DNA of 64,000 bases from an uncultured Eubacteriales bacterium. Lineage in GTDB: Bacteria > Bacillota > Clostridia > Oscillospirales > Oscillospiraceae. Each line of letters begins with the position of its first letter. Position 1 is the first letter of the stretch. The notes under the pieces were generated by a model that was not told where the DNA came from, did not search any database, and saw only the letters and a program-made list of their open reading frames with translations. The stretch is taken from assembly GCA_900315595.1 (NCBI GenBank), contig OMZQ01000013.1, positions 1 to 64,000 of the forward strand, given 5' to 3'. Of this stretch, positions 15,502-24,123 are shown piece after piece. Position numbers and translations under genes: made by a program.

Positions 15502-17757
15502 ATGGACGTTTTTTCACGCTATGCCCCCTTCGTACAGGATTTTATTTACCGCAATCAGTGGCAGTCTCTGCGCGGCATTCAGGCCGCGGCGGGCGAAGCG
15601 ATCTTCGGCACCGACGACAACGTTCTGCTGGCTGCGTCCACGGCCTCCGGCAAGACGGAGGCCGCCTTTTTCCCGATCCTCACCCTGCTTTCGGAAAACC
15701 CGCCCGCGACGGTAGGCTGCCTCTACGTCGCCCCGCTCAAGGCTCTGATCAACGACCAGTTCCTGCGGCTCAACGACCTGCTGGACGAGGCGGGGATCCC
15801 CGTCTGGCACTGGCACGGGGACGTCTCCGATTCCCACAAGCGGAAGCTGATGAAAAAGCCCTCCGGCATCCTGCAGATCACGCCGGAATCCCTGGAGGCC
15901 ATGCTGATCCGCCGGCACAGCGAGCTGCCCCGCCTGTTCGGGGATCTGCGCTTCGTGGTCATCGACGAGATCCACTCCTTCCTGCGCGGGGATCGCGGCA
16001 TGCAGACCTTCTGCCTGATCGAGCGGCTTGGACGGGCGGCAGGCGTCAATCCGCGGCGGATCGGCCTTTCCGCGACCATCGGCGACCCGGAGGCCGTGGG
16101 CCGTCTGCTCTCCGCCGGGACCGGGCGGGATACCCTGATCCCCCGGGTCAAGGCGCTGGGGATGAAGTGGCGGCTTTCCGTGGAGCATTTCTACAAGACG
16201 CCGCCCCAGGCTGCGGAGGCGGAGACCGCCGCCGGTACGCCGTTGGAAGCCGAAGCACAGCCCGACGAGCCGGTGGATGACCACGCTCCGGCGGCAGCAG
16301 ACCCCGGCTTCGGCTACATCTACGAGCACACGAAGGGCCGGAAGTGCCTGGTCTTCTCCAATTCCCGCGAGGAATGCGAGGAGGTCACCTCCACCCTGCG
16401 CGGCTACTGCGAGGCCAGGCATGAGCCGGATCGCTTTCTGATCCACCACGGGAACCTCTCCGTCGCCTACCGCGAGAGCGCGGAGTTTGCAATGAAGGAG
16501 GACGACCGCCCTCTGACCACCTGCACCACGGCGACGCTGGAGCTTGGAATCGACATCGGCAAGCTGGAGCGGGCCTTCCAGATCGACGCGCCGTGGACGG
16601 TCTCCGGCTTTTTGCAGCGCATGGGCCGCACCGGTCGGCGCGGCGACCCGGAGGAGATGTGGTTCGTCATCCGCGAGGAACACGCCGAGGCGCGGGCCAT
16701 CCTGCCCGAGACCGTTCCCTGGCGGCTGCTGCAGGCGATCGCCCTGGTCCAGCTCTATTTGGAGGACCGCTGGGTCGAACCGCCGCGCGAGGGCCGTCTG
16801 CCCTTTTCCCTCCTCTATCACCAGACCATGAGCACCCTGACCTCTCAGGGTGAGATGACGGCGCCGGAGCTTGCCGGGCGAATCCTGACCCTCTCCCCCT
16901 TCCGAACCGTCAACCAGGACGACTTCCGCTGCCTGCTGGAGCATCTGCTGGAAACCGATCAGCTCCAGCGCACGGAAAACGGCGGCTTCATCGTGGGACT
17001 GGCCGGTGAGCGCGTGGTCAACAGCTTCAAGTTCTACGCTGTCTTCCAGGAGAACGAGGAATACTCCGTCCGCTGCGATTCTCAGGAGCTCGGCACCATC
17101 GTCAAGCCGCCCCCGGTCGGGGACAAGATCGCCATCGCGGGCCGGGTCTGGGTTGTGGAGGAGATCGACCAAAAGCGGCGCGAGGTCTACTGCTATCCGG
17201 TCAAGGGCACGATCCCGGCCTATTTCGGGGACGTGCCCGGCGACCTGCACACGAAGATCCTGGAACGGATGCACGCGCTCGTCTCGCAGACCGAGACCTA
17301 CGCCTATCTCCGGCAAAACGCCGCGGCGCGGCTGGCGTCCTTCCGCCGCGAAGCTGCGCACACCGGGATCGCAGACCGCCCCCTGGTCTGTCTGGGCGGT
17401 CGGATGTACTGCCTGTTTCCCTGGCTGGGCACCTACGCCTTCCTTGCCCTGGAGCGGTTTTTGAAGCTGAAATGCGCGAAACGCCTCGGCCTGCGGGGCT
17501 TCAACTCGGCCCGTCCCTACTTCATGCAGTTCAGCATGGACGCGGACGAGGAGGAATTCTACTTCATCCTGAAGGACGAGGCTGCGCGCGATTTCTCCCC
17601 GGAGGACCTGCTGTATCCGAAGGAGGTCCCGATCTTTGACAAGTACGACGAATATCTGCCGGAGGCCCTGGTTCGCCGCGGCTTTGCCTGCGGCGTGCTG
17701 GACGTGGAAGGCATGAAGGCCAGGATCCGTCAGATGGGGCCGCGCTGGATGCTTTGA
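15502..17757 (+). CDS. sngC: DEAD/DEAH-box helicase of a Shango-like defence operon
   Basis: A 751-residue superfamily 2 helicase of the YprA/Lhr-like group: Q-motif region at the N-terminus, Walker A STASGKTEAAF (about 48-58), PLKALINDQ (Ia), VIDEIHSF (DEIH box, II), LSATIGDP (III), CTTATLELGIDIG (V) and QRMGRTGRRGDP (VI). A C-terminal ~300-residue accessory region follows. AGGAGG precedes the ATG by 6 bases. It is the last gene of the operon; the next gene has its own promoter at 17824. Together with sngA and sngB it would form a three-gene defence module that restricts phage by an ATP- and helicase-driven step; the mechanism is not settled. Confidence 0.8.
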   Translation: MDVFSRYAPFVQDFIYRNQWQSLRGIQAAAGEAIFGTDDNVLLAASTASGKTEAAFFPILTLLSENPPATVGCLYVAPLKALINDQFLRLNDLLDEAGIPVWHWHGDVSDSHKRKLMKKPSGILQITPESLEAMLIRRHSELPRLFGDLRFVVIDEIHSFLRGDRGMQTFCLIERLGRAAGVNPRRIGLSATIGDPEAVGRLLSAGTGRDTLIPRVKALGMKWRLSVEHFYKTPPQAAEAETAAGTPLEAEAQPDEPVDDHAPAAADPGFGYIYEHTKGRKCLVFSNSREECEEVTSTLRGYCEARHEPDRFLIHHGNLSVAYRESAEFAMKEDDRPLTTCTTATLELGIDIGKLERAFQIDAPWTVSGFLQRMGRTGRRGDPEEMWFVIREEHAEARAILPETVPWRLLQAIALVQLYLEDRWVEPPREGRLPFSLLYHQTMSTLTSQGEMTAPELAGRILTLSPFRTVNQDDFRCLLEHLLETDQLQRTENGGFIVGLAGERVVNSFKFYAVFQENEEYSVRCDSQELGTIVKPPPVGDKIAIAGRVWVVEEIDQKRREVYCYPVKGTIPAYFGDVPGDLHTKILERMHALVSQTETYAYLRQNAAARLASFRREAAHTGIADRPLVCLGGRMYCLFPWLGTYAFLALERFLKLKCAKRLGLRGFNSARPYFMQFSMDADEEEFYFILKDEAARDFSPEDLLYPKEVPIFDKYDEYLPEALVRRGFACGVLDVEGMKARIRQMGPRWML

Positions 17758-17823
17758 GCGCCGGTCAGTCCGCCCTTCCTCCGCGCCGTTTTGTGTAGTT
17801 TTTTTCCAGTTTTTTATCTTTGC

Positions 17824-17852
17824 TTGCAATCCTTTTTTTGACCCGCTATAAT
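17824..17852 (+). promoter_or_regulatory. Promoter of the YcaO gene
   Basis: TTGCAA (17824-17829), 17-bp spacer, TATAAT (17847-17852), 57 bases upstream of the ATG at 17909. It separates this gene from the Shango-like operon. Confidence 0.75.
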
Positions 17853-17908
17853 ATTGGGAGATCAAGTCATATATATGCGCCGCAGGTTCGGCGCAGGGAG
17901 GATCGGAC

Positions 17909-19693
17909 ATGAATAACATTGATGAGAAATTCAAAGACGCTTCGCCGGAGCAAACAGTTGCCCGGATTCTGGGGATCCTGGCCGAAAACGGACTGCACGC
18001 CTCCGAACGCTGGGCTGAATCCGGCGTTTCGGACTGCTTCAGCGTTCACGTGACCATCGACGGGACCGAATGCGGGACCTACGGCAAGGGCATTACCCGC
18101 CCGCTGGCTCGCGCCAGCGGATACGCCGAGCTGATGGAACGGCTTCAGAACGGTTTTCTCTATCTCAAGCCTCTGAAGCGCCCGGATCGCAGACTGCTCA
18201 CGCAGGACGAGCTGTTCAGCGAGAGCGGCCCGTTCTTTGCCCGCCTGGCAGAGAAGCTCACTGAAAAGGAGGGCTGGCACTTTACCGCCGAGAGGCTGAT
18301 CCAGATCGCGGCCCAGCTTGAACCGGGCGACCGGCTGGACTGCACGCCCTATTACAGCGTCACGGAGGATCGCCAGATTCCGATCCCGCAGAGGTTTCTG
18401 ATCGATCTGTGCGGCTCCAACGGATTGTCTGCGGGCAATTCTCCCGCTGAGGCCATGGTTCAGGGCTTCAGTGAGATTCAGGAGCGGTACTGCCAATACC
18501 AGTTTCTCTTCCGCCATCTGACCCCGCCAGACGTGCCGGAGGACTATCTGGCGCAGTTTTCCGTCGCCTCCAGAATCATCCGTTCCATCCGGGCTGCGGG
18601 CTATGACGTCGTCGTGAAGGACTGCTCCCTCGGCGAGGGCTACCCCGTGGTCTGCACTGCGGTCATCGACCGGAAGACGCACCAGTATCACGTGCACCTC
18701 GGGGCCAACCCGGTCTTTGAGATCGCGCTGGAGCGCAGTCTGACCGAAATCTTCCAGGGCAGAAATCTCTCCGCGCTTGCCATAGACCGTGGTTTTTCCA
18801 CCGGAGACCGGCCGGACAGCGAGACCTATTTTGTCTCCTTTGGCCAGGGGCACTCGATCTTCCCGCCGGAGTTCTTCCTGGACACACCGACCTACCCCTT
18901 CGTTCCCTTCCCGGACCGAAGCGGCATGACGAATCCGGAGCTGCTGGGCTATATCCGGGAATTCCTGCGCGCGCATTCGCTTGAGCTGCTGGTCCGGAAC
19001 GAATCCTATCTTGGCTTCAACGCCTGGCGGCTCTACGTTCCGGGACGGACCGAGGTGCTCACCCGTGATTTTGCAGGCGAAAACCCGCAGGTCGTTCTGC
19101 GGCGCGATACCCGGAACGTCCGGAGAAACCTGCTCGCCGCCGATCGCGCGGACTGCCAGCAGTATCTGGAGTACTTCCGCCGCTGTCCGAAGCCGAAGCA
19201 GATCCGTCTTCAGTTCACCCGGATCACAAACGTCGGCCTGAAGCTGAGCCGGGACGACGACACCTTCTTTGCCTATCTCACCGCAGCCTACGCCGCCTGG
19301 AAATGCGAGGATCACGCAACCTGTCTGGAAAACCTGATCATAGCGCTTCCGTACTTTGGCGGCTCCGATCAGAACAAGGCTTATTTCGAAGCCCTCCAGT
19401 GCTGGCTTCAGTTGGAGCAGGCCGGATATGAGCCGGATGCGATCCGCCAGATCTTGCTGCGCTTCTATGACGTCCAGCAGACCGCCCTGCTGCTGACCAT
19501 GATCCAGGCCGGAAGAAATCCGCTGGAATTCTTCTTGCCCGTCTGCAACGGCGACTGCGAACGCTGCCGCTTGAAGGACCGCTGCCTGATGCCCGCGCGG
19601 GAGAATCTGGTTGAGGTGGTCAACCGCGGCGCGGCAAGATTTGACGCCGCGCAGGCCATGGCGGATCTGCATACGCTCTTTGCGGGTCTGTAA
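17909..19693 (+). CDS. Free-standing YcaO-family protein with C-terminal cysteine motif
   Basis: The 594-residue product has a YcaO domain in about the first 400 residues. GKGITRPLARASGYAELMER and NSPAEAMVQGFSEIQERYCQ give the E...E..ER ATP/Mg-binding pattern of the family. YcaO enzymes activate amide carbonyls with ATP to form azoline rings, thioamides or amidines. The C-terminal ~190 residues are helical and TPR-like (AYAAWKCEDHATCLENLI). The chain ends with CNGDCERCRLKDRC, a possible metal-binding or docking motif. No precursor peptide, dehydrogenase or transporter is adjacent, so a RiPP pathway is not supported by context. A link to ribosomal protein thiomethylation is possible by analogy to E. 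coli YcaO. GGAGG precedes the ATG. Confidence 0.8.
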   Translation: MNNIDEKFKDASPEQTVARILGILAENGLHASERWAESGVSDCFSVHVTIDGTECGTYGKGITRPLARASGYAELMERLQNGFLYLKPLKRPDRRLLTQDELFSESGPFFARLAEKLTEKEGWHFTAERLIQIAAQLEPGDRLDCTPYYSVTEDRQIPIPQRFLIDLCGSNGLSAGNSPAEAMVQGFSEIQERYCQYQFLFRHLTPPDVPEDYLAQFSVASRIIRSIRAAGYDVVVKDCSLGEGYPVVCTAVIDRKTHQYHVHLGANPVFEIALERSLTEIFQGRNLSALAIDRGFSTGDRPDSETYFVSFGQGHSIFPPEFFLDTPTYPFVPFPDRSGMTNPELLGYIREFLRAHSLELLVRNESYLGFNAWRLYVPGRTEVLTRDFAGENPQVVLRRDTRNVRRNLLAADRADCQQYLEYFRRCPKPKQIRLQFTRITNVGLKLSRDDDTFFAYLTAAYAAWKCEDHATCLENLIIALPYFGGSDQNKAYFEALQCWLQLEQAGYEPDAIRQILLRFYDVQQTALLLTMIQAGRNPLEFFLPVCNGDCERCRLKDRCLMPARENLVEVVNRGAARFDAAQAMADLHTLFAGL

Positions 19694-19712
19694 TTCAGAA
19701 CGGAACGTCTGA

Positions 19713-19747
19713 AACGGGACCGACGCATTCGCGTCGGTCCCGTTGTT
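19713..19747 (+). terminator. Rho-independent terminator
   Basis: A perfect 14-bp stem (19713-19726 with 19731-19744), ATTC loop, then GTTTGTT. It ends the YcaO transcript. Confidence 0.85.
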
Positions 19748-19800
19748 TGTTCGGGTATCGGCAGATTCGGAAATCGGACCGGAAGCAGCGGCTGCGCCGT

Positions 19801-22386
19801 TCAGGGCTCCGTCGGGTCGGCGGGGTCGATGGGGTCCGTCGGGTCCGAAGGTTCCGGATCGGGTTCGGGCTCCGGATAGGGTTCGGGCTCCGGATCGGGT
19901 TCGGGCTCCGGATCGGGATCTGGTTCGGGATCAGGGTCCGGATCGGGTTCGGGTTCCGGATCGGGTTCCGGGACGGGGGTGTAATGCGCCGTGCGGTACA
20001 GGAAGGTCACCACCTGGGCACGGCTGCAGATCGCTTCGGGCGCGAAGGCGGTCTTTGACACGCCCTTCGTGATCCCGTTCTTTACTGCCCAGATGACGGC
20101 GGTATAGAAGTAATCCGACTCGTTCACGTCCCGGAACGGAGAGGCACCCGCTGCACGGGGGCTGCCCTCGGAGCGGTAGAGGAAGGTCACGACCTCGGCG
20201 CGGGTACAGACCTTGTCCGGGCTGAATTTTCCGCCGCCGGTCCCGTTCGTGATCTGGTTTTCCACGGCCCAGCGGACCGCCTTGGCGTAATAAGCGTTCT
20301 GCTGTACGTCGGAGAAGCGGATTTCCGTTTCTGCGGGCTCCGGGCAGCCGGCGGCCCGCCAGAGGAAGGTCACGACCTGAGCTCTGGTGCATTCCCCATC
20401 CGGAGAGAAGATATAGGGCGCAGTGCCGTTGGCGATTCCGTTTTCCGCAGCCCAGTTGACCGCAGTCTCATAGTAGGAGCCAGGAACGACGTCGCGGAAA
20501 TAGGGCTCGCTGTCCACGATCCCCCCTACCTTGATCCGGCAGGCGCTCAGGTTCACGTTCATCTGGCTGGCAGCAGTCTTGCCGGTGGTGAGGTCGAGCA
20601 GCCAGGATTTGACCGCCAGCGTGCGGCCGCTGTACTTGGAGGTATCGAGCTCGAATAGGAGCGTCCGGCTTGCAGTCGCAGCGTTTGCCGTAAAGCTCTT
20701 GCTCTCACGGGTCGCCTGACTGCCAGCAGCGTCGGTCAGGATCGTGCCGGTTGCTGCATCCACGACCTGTGCGCGGAGCTTGTAATCGTGGCCTGAAACG
20801 AGCTTATCGGCGCTCAAGCGGACGGAAAGCGCAGAGCCGGGCCAGGCGGAGAGGGTCGTGCCGCCGGTCCGCGCGTTCATCAGGGCGGTGACGGAGACCT
20901 TCTCCGTCTCGCGGATCTGGAAGCAGGCCAGGTTCTCGCCGTAGGCTGCTTTGCTGAACGAAACGGTATCGGAGCCGACGCAGGCCGCGCCGTCGGCTGT
21001 TTTCATCGTGATCTTCACGGAGGCGTTTTCCTGGATCGTGCCCATCGGAAGAATGTATTCGCCGTAGACCTTTCCGCGGCGGTCCGTCTTCTGCACGGCC
21101 TTGACGGTCATGGACTTGGCCGAGCTGCCGGGGTTGGTGTAGGTGACGGTGAAGGTGGCGTTCTGGAAGACGGACGCGGGGCCGTCCAGCTTGATGCGAA
21201 GGAAGGGAGGCGGCTCAACCACCTTAATGAGCAGGGTTTTGGAGCTCTCCGGGATCAGCGGGTCCATGGTCTGGAGCTCCGGGCCGCGGTGGCAGTTGAT
21301 ATGGAGGATCCAGTACCGTCCGTTGATCGTTCCCACGTAGATGGCGGCGTGCGCGATCATGCTCTCCTCGATCTTGAACGAGCCGTCATAGTTGATCGTG
21401 CCGTGCTTGAACAGGAGGATCGCGCCGGGCTTGGCGGCGGAGAGGGCCGAGCTGATGCCGGCCTTGGTCGAGACGCTGGTGATCTTCGTATAGGGGCTCC
21501 AGGTGGAGTGGGACAGAGCGGCAAAGAGGCTGTCGCAGTTATTGTAGGTGATGACCTGACCGCTGCCCCAGCTTCCCTTCGGCAGAGCAAGCCCGCCGAG
21601 CGTGTACGGGGTGCCGGAGACGCTTTTGGTGTGCCAGTAGTTGCCCACGTCCAGCTTGGTCCAGCCGAGGACCTCGGGCAGGAAGTTGAAATAGACGTAA
21701 TTGGGGACCGAAACGCATACCAGGCCACGCTGGACGGTATGGCCCTGATCGGTCGTCTGCTGGGCCTTCTTCCAGTCCGCAGGCTTCTCGGCCACGGCGT
21801 AGCTCCCGCTCTTATAGGCGACGCCTGCGCCGGGAGCCTTGCTGCCATAGGTCACGGTGGAGGGGGAATAGCCCTTGTAATACCGTCCGTCCATACCGCC
21901 CGCCGAGCCGACGGAGGCCATGAAGACGTAGCTGCCGGAGACGTTCTGCTTCGCCCAGGCGGAGACCGCCTGCGCGTAGTTTGTGGGGTAATGGCTCGTG
22001 TACTTCCAGGTGGTCTCATTGAGGCCGTAGCCAATCCATTCCTGATACATATAATTGGAGTACCAACCGGTCTTGTTCGCATTAAACAGCAGGCCGGCGT
22101 TCAGCAGCCGCTGCACGGGGTACCCCGTATATTCCAGGGCCTGGAGCCAGACGCTGTTCTCCATCGCCCAAACCTGTGCGGCGGTGTCCGTCGCGCGGGT
22201 GGCCGGGCGCTCCAGCAGGCTGTCATGGTAGGCCGTGTCGTCCTCCACGAATTCTCCGTATTCGGTCAGGTAGGAGACGACCTGCTCCGGTTCCGGTTCC
22301 GGCTCCGCATCCGCCCGGACGGCGGGAAGCATTCCGGCTGCCAGCGCCGCGATCAGCAGCAGGGCGAGCATTCTGCAGTATTTCAA
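19801..22386 (-). CDS. Secreted SLH protein with NlpC/P60-like domain and acidic Pro-rich tail
   Basis: The 861-residue product has a signal peptide (MLALLLIAALAAGMLPAVRADA), a large extracellular part, three SLH repeats (about 625-800; YFRDVVPGSYYETAVNWAAE, FSDVQQNAYYAKAVRWAVE, FRDVNESDYFYTAVIWAVK), and a C-terminal tail of about 58 residues built from PEPDPEP units. A cysteine-peptidase-like region has NNCDSLFAALS, PGAILLFKHG and AHAAIYVGTINGRYW, resembling the Cys-His layout of NlpC/P60 cell-wall hydrolases. SLH domains bind pyruvylated wall polymers. GGAGTG lies 8 bases before TTG at 22386; ATG at 22371 is an alternative. The Pro/Asp tail after the SLH repeats is unusual, as such linkers normally precede them. 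Confidence 0.8.
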   Translation of the reverse strand: MKYCRMLALLLIAALAAGMLPAVRADAEPEPEPEQVVSYLTEYGEFVEDDTAYHDSLLERPATRATDTAAQVWAMENSVWLQALEYTGYPVQRLLNAGLLFNANKTGWYSNYMYQEWIGYGLNETTWKYTSHYPTNYAQAVSAWAKQNVSGSYVFMASVGSAGGMDGRYYKGYSPSTVTYGSKAPGAGVAYKSGSYAVAEKPADWKKAQQTTDQGHTVQRGLVCVSVPNYVYFNFLPEVLGWTKLDVGNYWHTKSVSGTPYTLGGLALPKGSWGSGQVITYNNCDSLFAALSHSTWSPYTKITSVSTKAGISSALSAAKPGAILLFKHGTINYDGSFKIEESMIAHAAIYVGTINGRYWILHINCHRGPELQTMDPLIPESSKTLLIKVVEPPPFLRIKLDGPASVFQNATFTVTYTNPGSSAKSMTVKAVQKTDRRGKVYGEYILPMGTIQENASVKITMKTADGAACVGSDTVSFSKAAYGENLACFQIRETEKVSVTALMNARTGGTTLSAWPGSALSVRLSADKLVSGHDYKLRAQVVDAATGTILTDAAGSQATRESKSFTANAATASRTLLFELDTSKYSGRTLAVKSWLLDLTTGKTAASQMNVNLSACRIKVGGIVDSEPYFRDVVPGSYYETAVNWAAENGIANGTAPYIFSPDGECTRAQVVTFLWRAAGCPEPAETEIRFSDVQQNAYYAKAVRWAVENQITNGTGGGKFSPDKVCTRAEVVTFLYRSEGSPRAAGASPFRDVNESDYFYTAVIWAVKNGITKGVSKTAFAPEAICSRAQVVTFLYRTAHYTPVPEPDPEPEPDPDPDPEPDPDPEPEPDPEPEPYPEPEPDPEPSDPTDPIDPADPTEP
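19838..19980. repeat. Tandem 18-base coding repeat
   Basis: Repeated GGTTCGGGCTCCGGATC-type units encode the PEPDPEP tail of the SLH protein on the minus strand. Such arrays change length by slippage. Confidence 0.8.
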
Positions 22387-22404
22387 TGCGATTCACTCCT
22401 TGTC

Positions 22405-23208
22405 TTACAGTTTCGCTTCAAAGGAAAGGACGTATTCCAGCTTCCCGTCCGCCGGCGCCGCAGGCGGACGCTTGACAAAGGCGCCTTCGACGCCCCGCGC
22501 CTGCCGCGTCAGATCGAAGTGGGAGAGCGCGATCCCGAGATCCACCTTCTGGACGTCGCCCAGGCGGTTTTCCGCCATCGAATGGAGCTCGTAAAAATCC
22601 ACGCGGTCGTCCGTCACGACGCACCGCCAGGGCTGACGGTTCACGGCGGACGGAGCCAGGCGGAGCATGGCCAGAGCCTCGGCAAAGACGCCGGCCTCGG
22701 ACGGCCGCAGGGGGTGCTCAAAATCACCCCGGAAGAACAGCGTCTCGAAGGGCAGACGGCGGTCCGCCTTCACGCCCTTCCGCATCACGGTTTCGCGCAG
22801 GGACATCTTCTCCGCCGGGTAGCCGATGGGGCTGGCGCAGGGCAGGACCTCGTCCGCTCCGACCTGCATGGCAGCTTCAAACGCGGATCGGTTGAGCGAG
22901 GCAGCCAGCATGACGGTTCCGAGGCCGAGCGTTTTCGCATAGAGGCAGGCCGTCTCAAAGGTATAGCCGAAGGCAAGCTCATAGTTCTCCACGCGCCGGA
23001 CCTTCCCGGCCAGATACTGCTTCTCCCCCACGATGACCGGGCTGGACAGGCCGTACGCCTTTGCATCAAGCAGCCTGAGCGTCACCGGCACGCCGAAGGG
23101 GTTCTCCGCATTCGCCAGATGCTTTGTGATCCGGTCCCGATGCTCCGCGCTGAGCGGGCGTCCGTCATAGGTCCGGACGCTCCTGCGCGCCTGGATCGCT
23201 TCCAACAT
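22405..23208 (-). CDS. Nitroreductase-family protein (TM1586 type)
   Basis: The 267-residue product begins MLEAIQARRSVRTYDGRPLS, the FMN-binding start of nitroreductases. ENYELAFGYTFETACLYAKTLGLGT, SAVNRQPWRCVVTDD and VDLGIALSHFDLT are the other FMN and dimer motifs. The full-length two-lobe layout matches the TM1586-like subfamily. It probably reduces quinones or nitro compounds with NAD(P)H; the substrate is unknown. GGAGG precedes the ATG, and it has its own promoter. It lies 18 bases upstream of the SLH gene on the same strand, so they may share a transcript. Confidence 0.85.
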   Translation of the reverse strand: MLEAIQARRSVRTYDGRPLSAEHRDRITKHLANAENPFGVPVTLRLLDAKAYGLSSPVIVGEKQYLAGKVRRVENYELAFGYTFETACLYAKTLGLGTVMLAASLNRSAFEAAMQVGADEVLPCASPIGYPAEKMSLRETVMRKGVKADRRLPFETLFFRGDFEHPLRPSEAGVFAEALAMLRLAPSAVNRQPWRCVVTDDRVDFYELHSMAENRLGDVQKVDLGIALSHFDLTRQARGVEGAFVKRPPAAPADGKLEYVLSFEAKL

Positions 23209-23252
23209 ATAAGACGCACCTCCCGATGATTCTGTTGCAAAAAGTTAAAAAC

Positions 23253-23281
23253 AGTATATCAGGAAGGAGCAGGCTTGTCAA
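23253..23281 (-). promoter_or_regulatory. Promoter of the nitroreductase gene
   Basis: Minus strand: TTGACA (23281-23276), 17-bp spacer, TATACT (23258-23253). Confidence 0.8.
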
Positions 23282-23469
23282 TCTTGCGGGGGAAAAATAA
23301 AAATGCTGTCTTATTCCTATTGTTCACAACGATTTTCAACTGTTCCTTGGTGATTGGATTTTTTGAATAGAAAGAGATTGAAAAGCCTGCAAGTTTTACA
23401 ACTATTTTACAGGAAACCATTCGCTTGAACAGACGTGATCTGCTATAATGGCAGTCGGGAGGGATTGCT

Positions 23470-24123
23470 GTGAAGAGAATCTTGATCATAGAAGACCAGG
23501 CGGCGATCCGTCGGATGCTGGAGCTGAATCTGAAAATCGCCGGATATGAGACGGTCAGCATCGAAGACGGACCGGCTGCTTTGGAATATTTGAACGGGTC
23601 GCCGCGCTGCGATCTGGCGCTGGTAGACGTGATGCTGCCGGGGGTGGACGGGTTTGCCCTTCTGCCACATTTGAACGAAAAGCACATCCCAGTGATCTTC
23701 CTCACGGCTCGAGGCGATCTGGAGGCCCGGCTGCAGGGGCTGACCGGCGGCGCGGAGGACTATATCGTCAAGCCCTTCGACATGCCGGAGCTGTTGGTAC
23801 GGATGGATAAGGTCCTTGCGCGGCGGCGCTCCGCCGAGACCCTGGTTTTTGAGGCTGTGCGGCTGGATCCTGCGGCGCGGATCGCCTGGCGAGGCGACGA
23901 GATGCTGACGCTGACGCCGATGGAATTCGATCTGCTGGCGTTGTTTCTTCGGAATCCAAACCTGGCTCTCGCGCGCGAGCACCTGCTCAACGAGGTCTGG
24001 GGCATCCGCTACGAGGGCGGGACCCGGACCGTGGACGTCCACGTGGCCCAGCTTCGGCGGAAGACCGGGCTGAATCTGGTCTCCGTCCCGAAGATCGGCT
24101 ACCGATTGGAGGCGAACCCATGA
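23470..24123 (+). CDS. OmpR-family response regulator
   Basis: The 217-residue product has a receiver domain (1-115: acidic pocket IIED at 6-9, phospho-acceptor Asp at about 53 in LVDVMLPGVDG, TAR, and Lys in VKPFDMPEL) and a winged-helix DNA-binding domain (about 125-215: LTPMEFDLLALFLRNPN, TVDVHVAQLRRK). It starts at GTG 23470 after GGGAGGG. A TATAAT -10 box lies at 23444-23449. Its stop overlaps the kinase start (ATGA). It probably controls the adjacent lipoprotein and ABC transporter genes. Confidence 0.92.
   Translation: MKRILIIEDQAAIRRMLELNLKIAGYETVSIEDGPAALEYLNGSPRCDLALVDVMLPGVDGFALLPHLNEKHIPVIFLTARGDLEARLQGLTGGAEDYIVKPFDMPELLVRMDKVLARRRSAETLVFEAVRLDPAARIAWRGDEMLTLTPMEFDLLALFLRNPNLALAREHLLNEVWGIRYEGGTRTVDVHVAQLRRKTGLNLVSVPKIGYRLEANP

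Noticed and set aside
12670..17757. BREX system
   Set aside because: The ATPase and helicase resemble BrxD and BrxHI, but PglZ, BrxC, methylase and other BREX genes are absent, and a TerB protein is present, which fits Shango.
19838..19980. Regular GGTTCGGGCTCCGGATC-type repeats looked CRISPR-like
   Set aside because: There are no unique spacers; the units encode a Pro-Asp/Glu tail of an SLH protein in frame.
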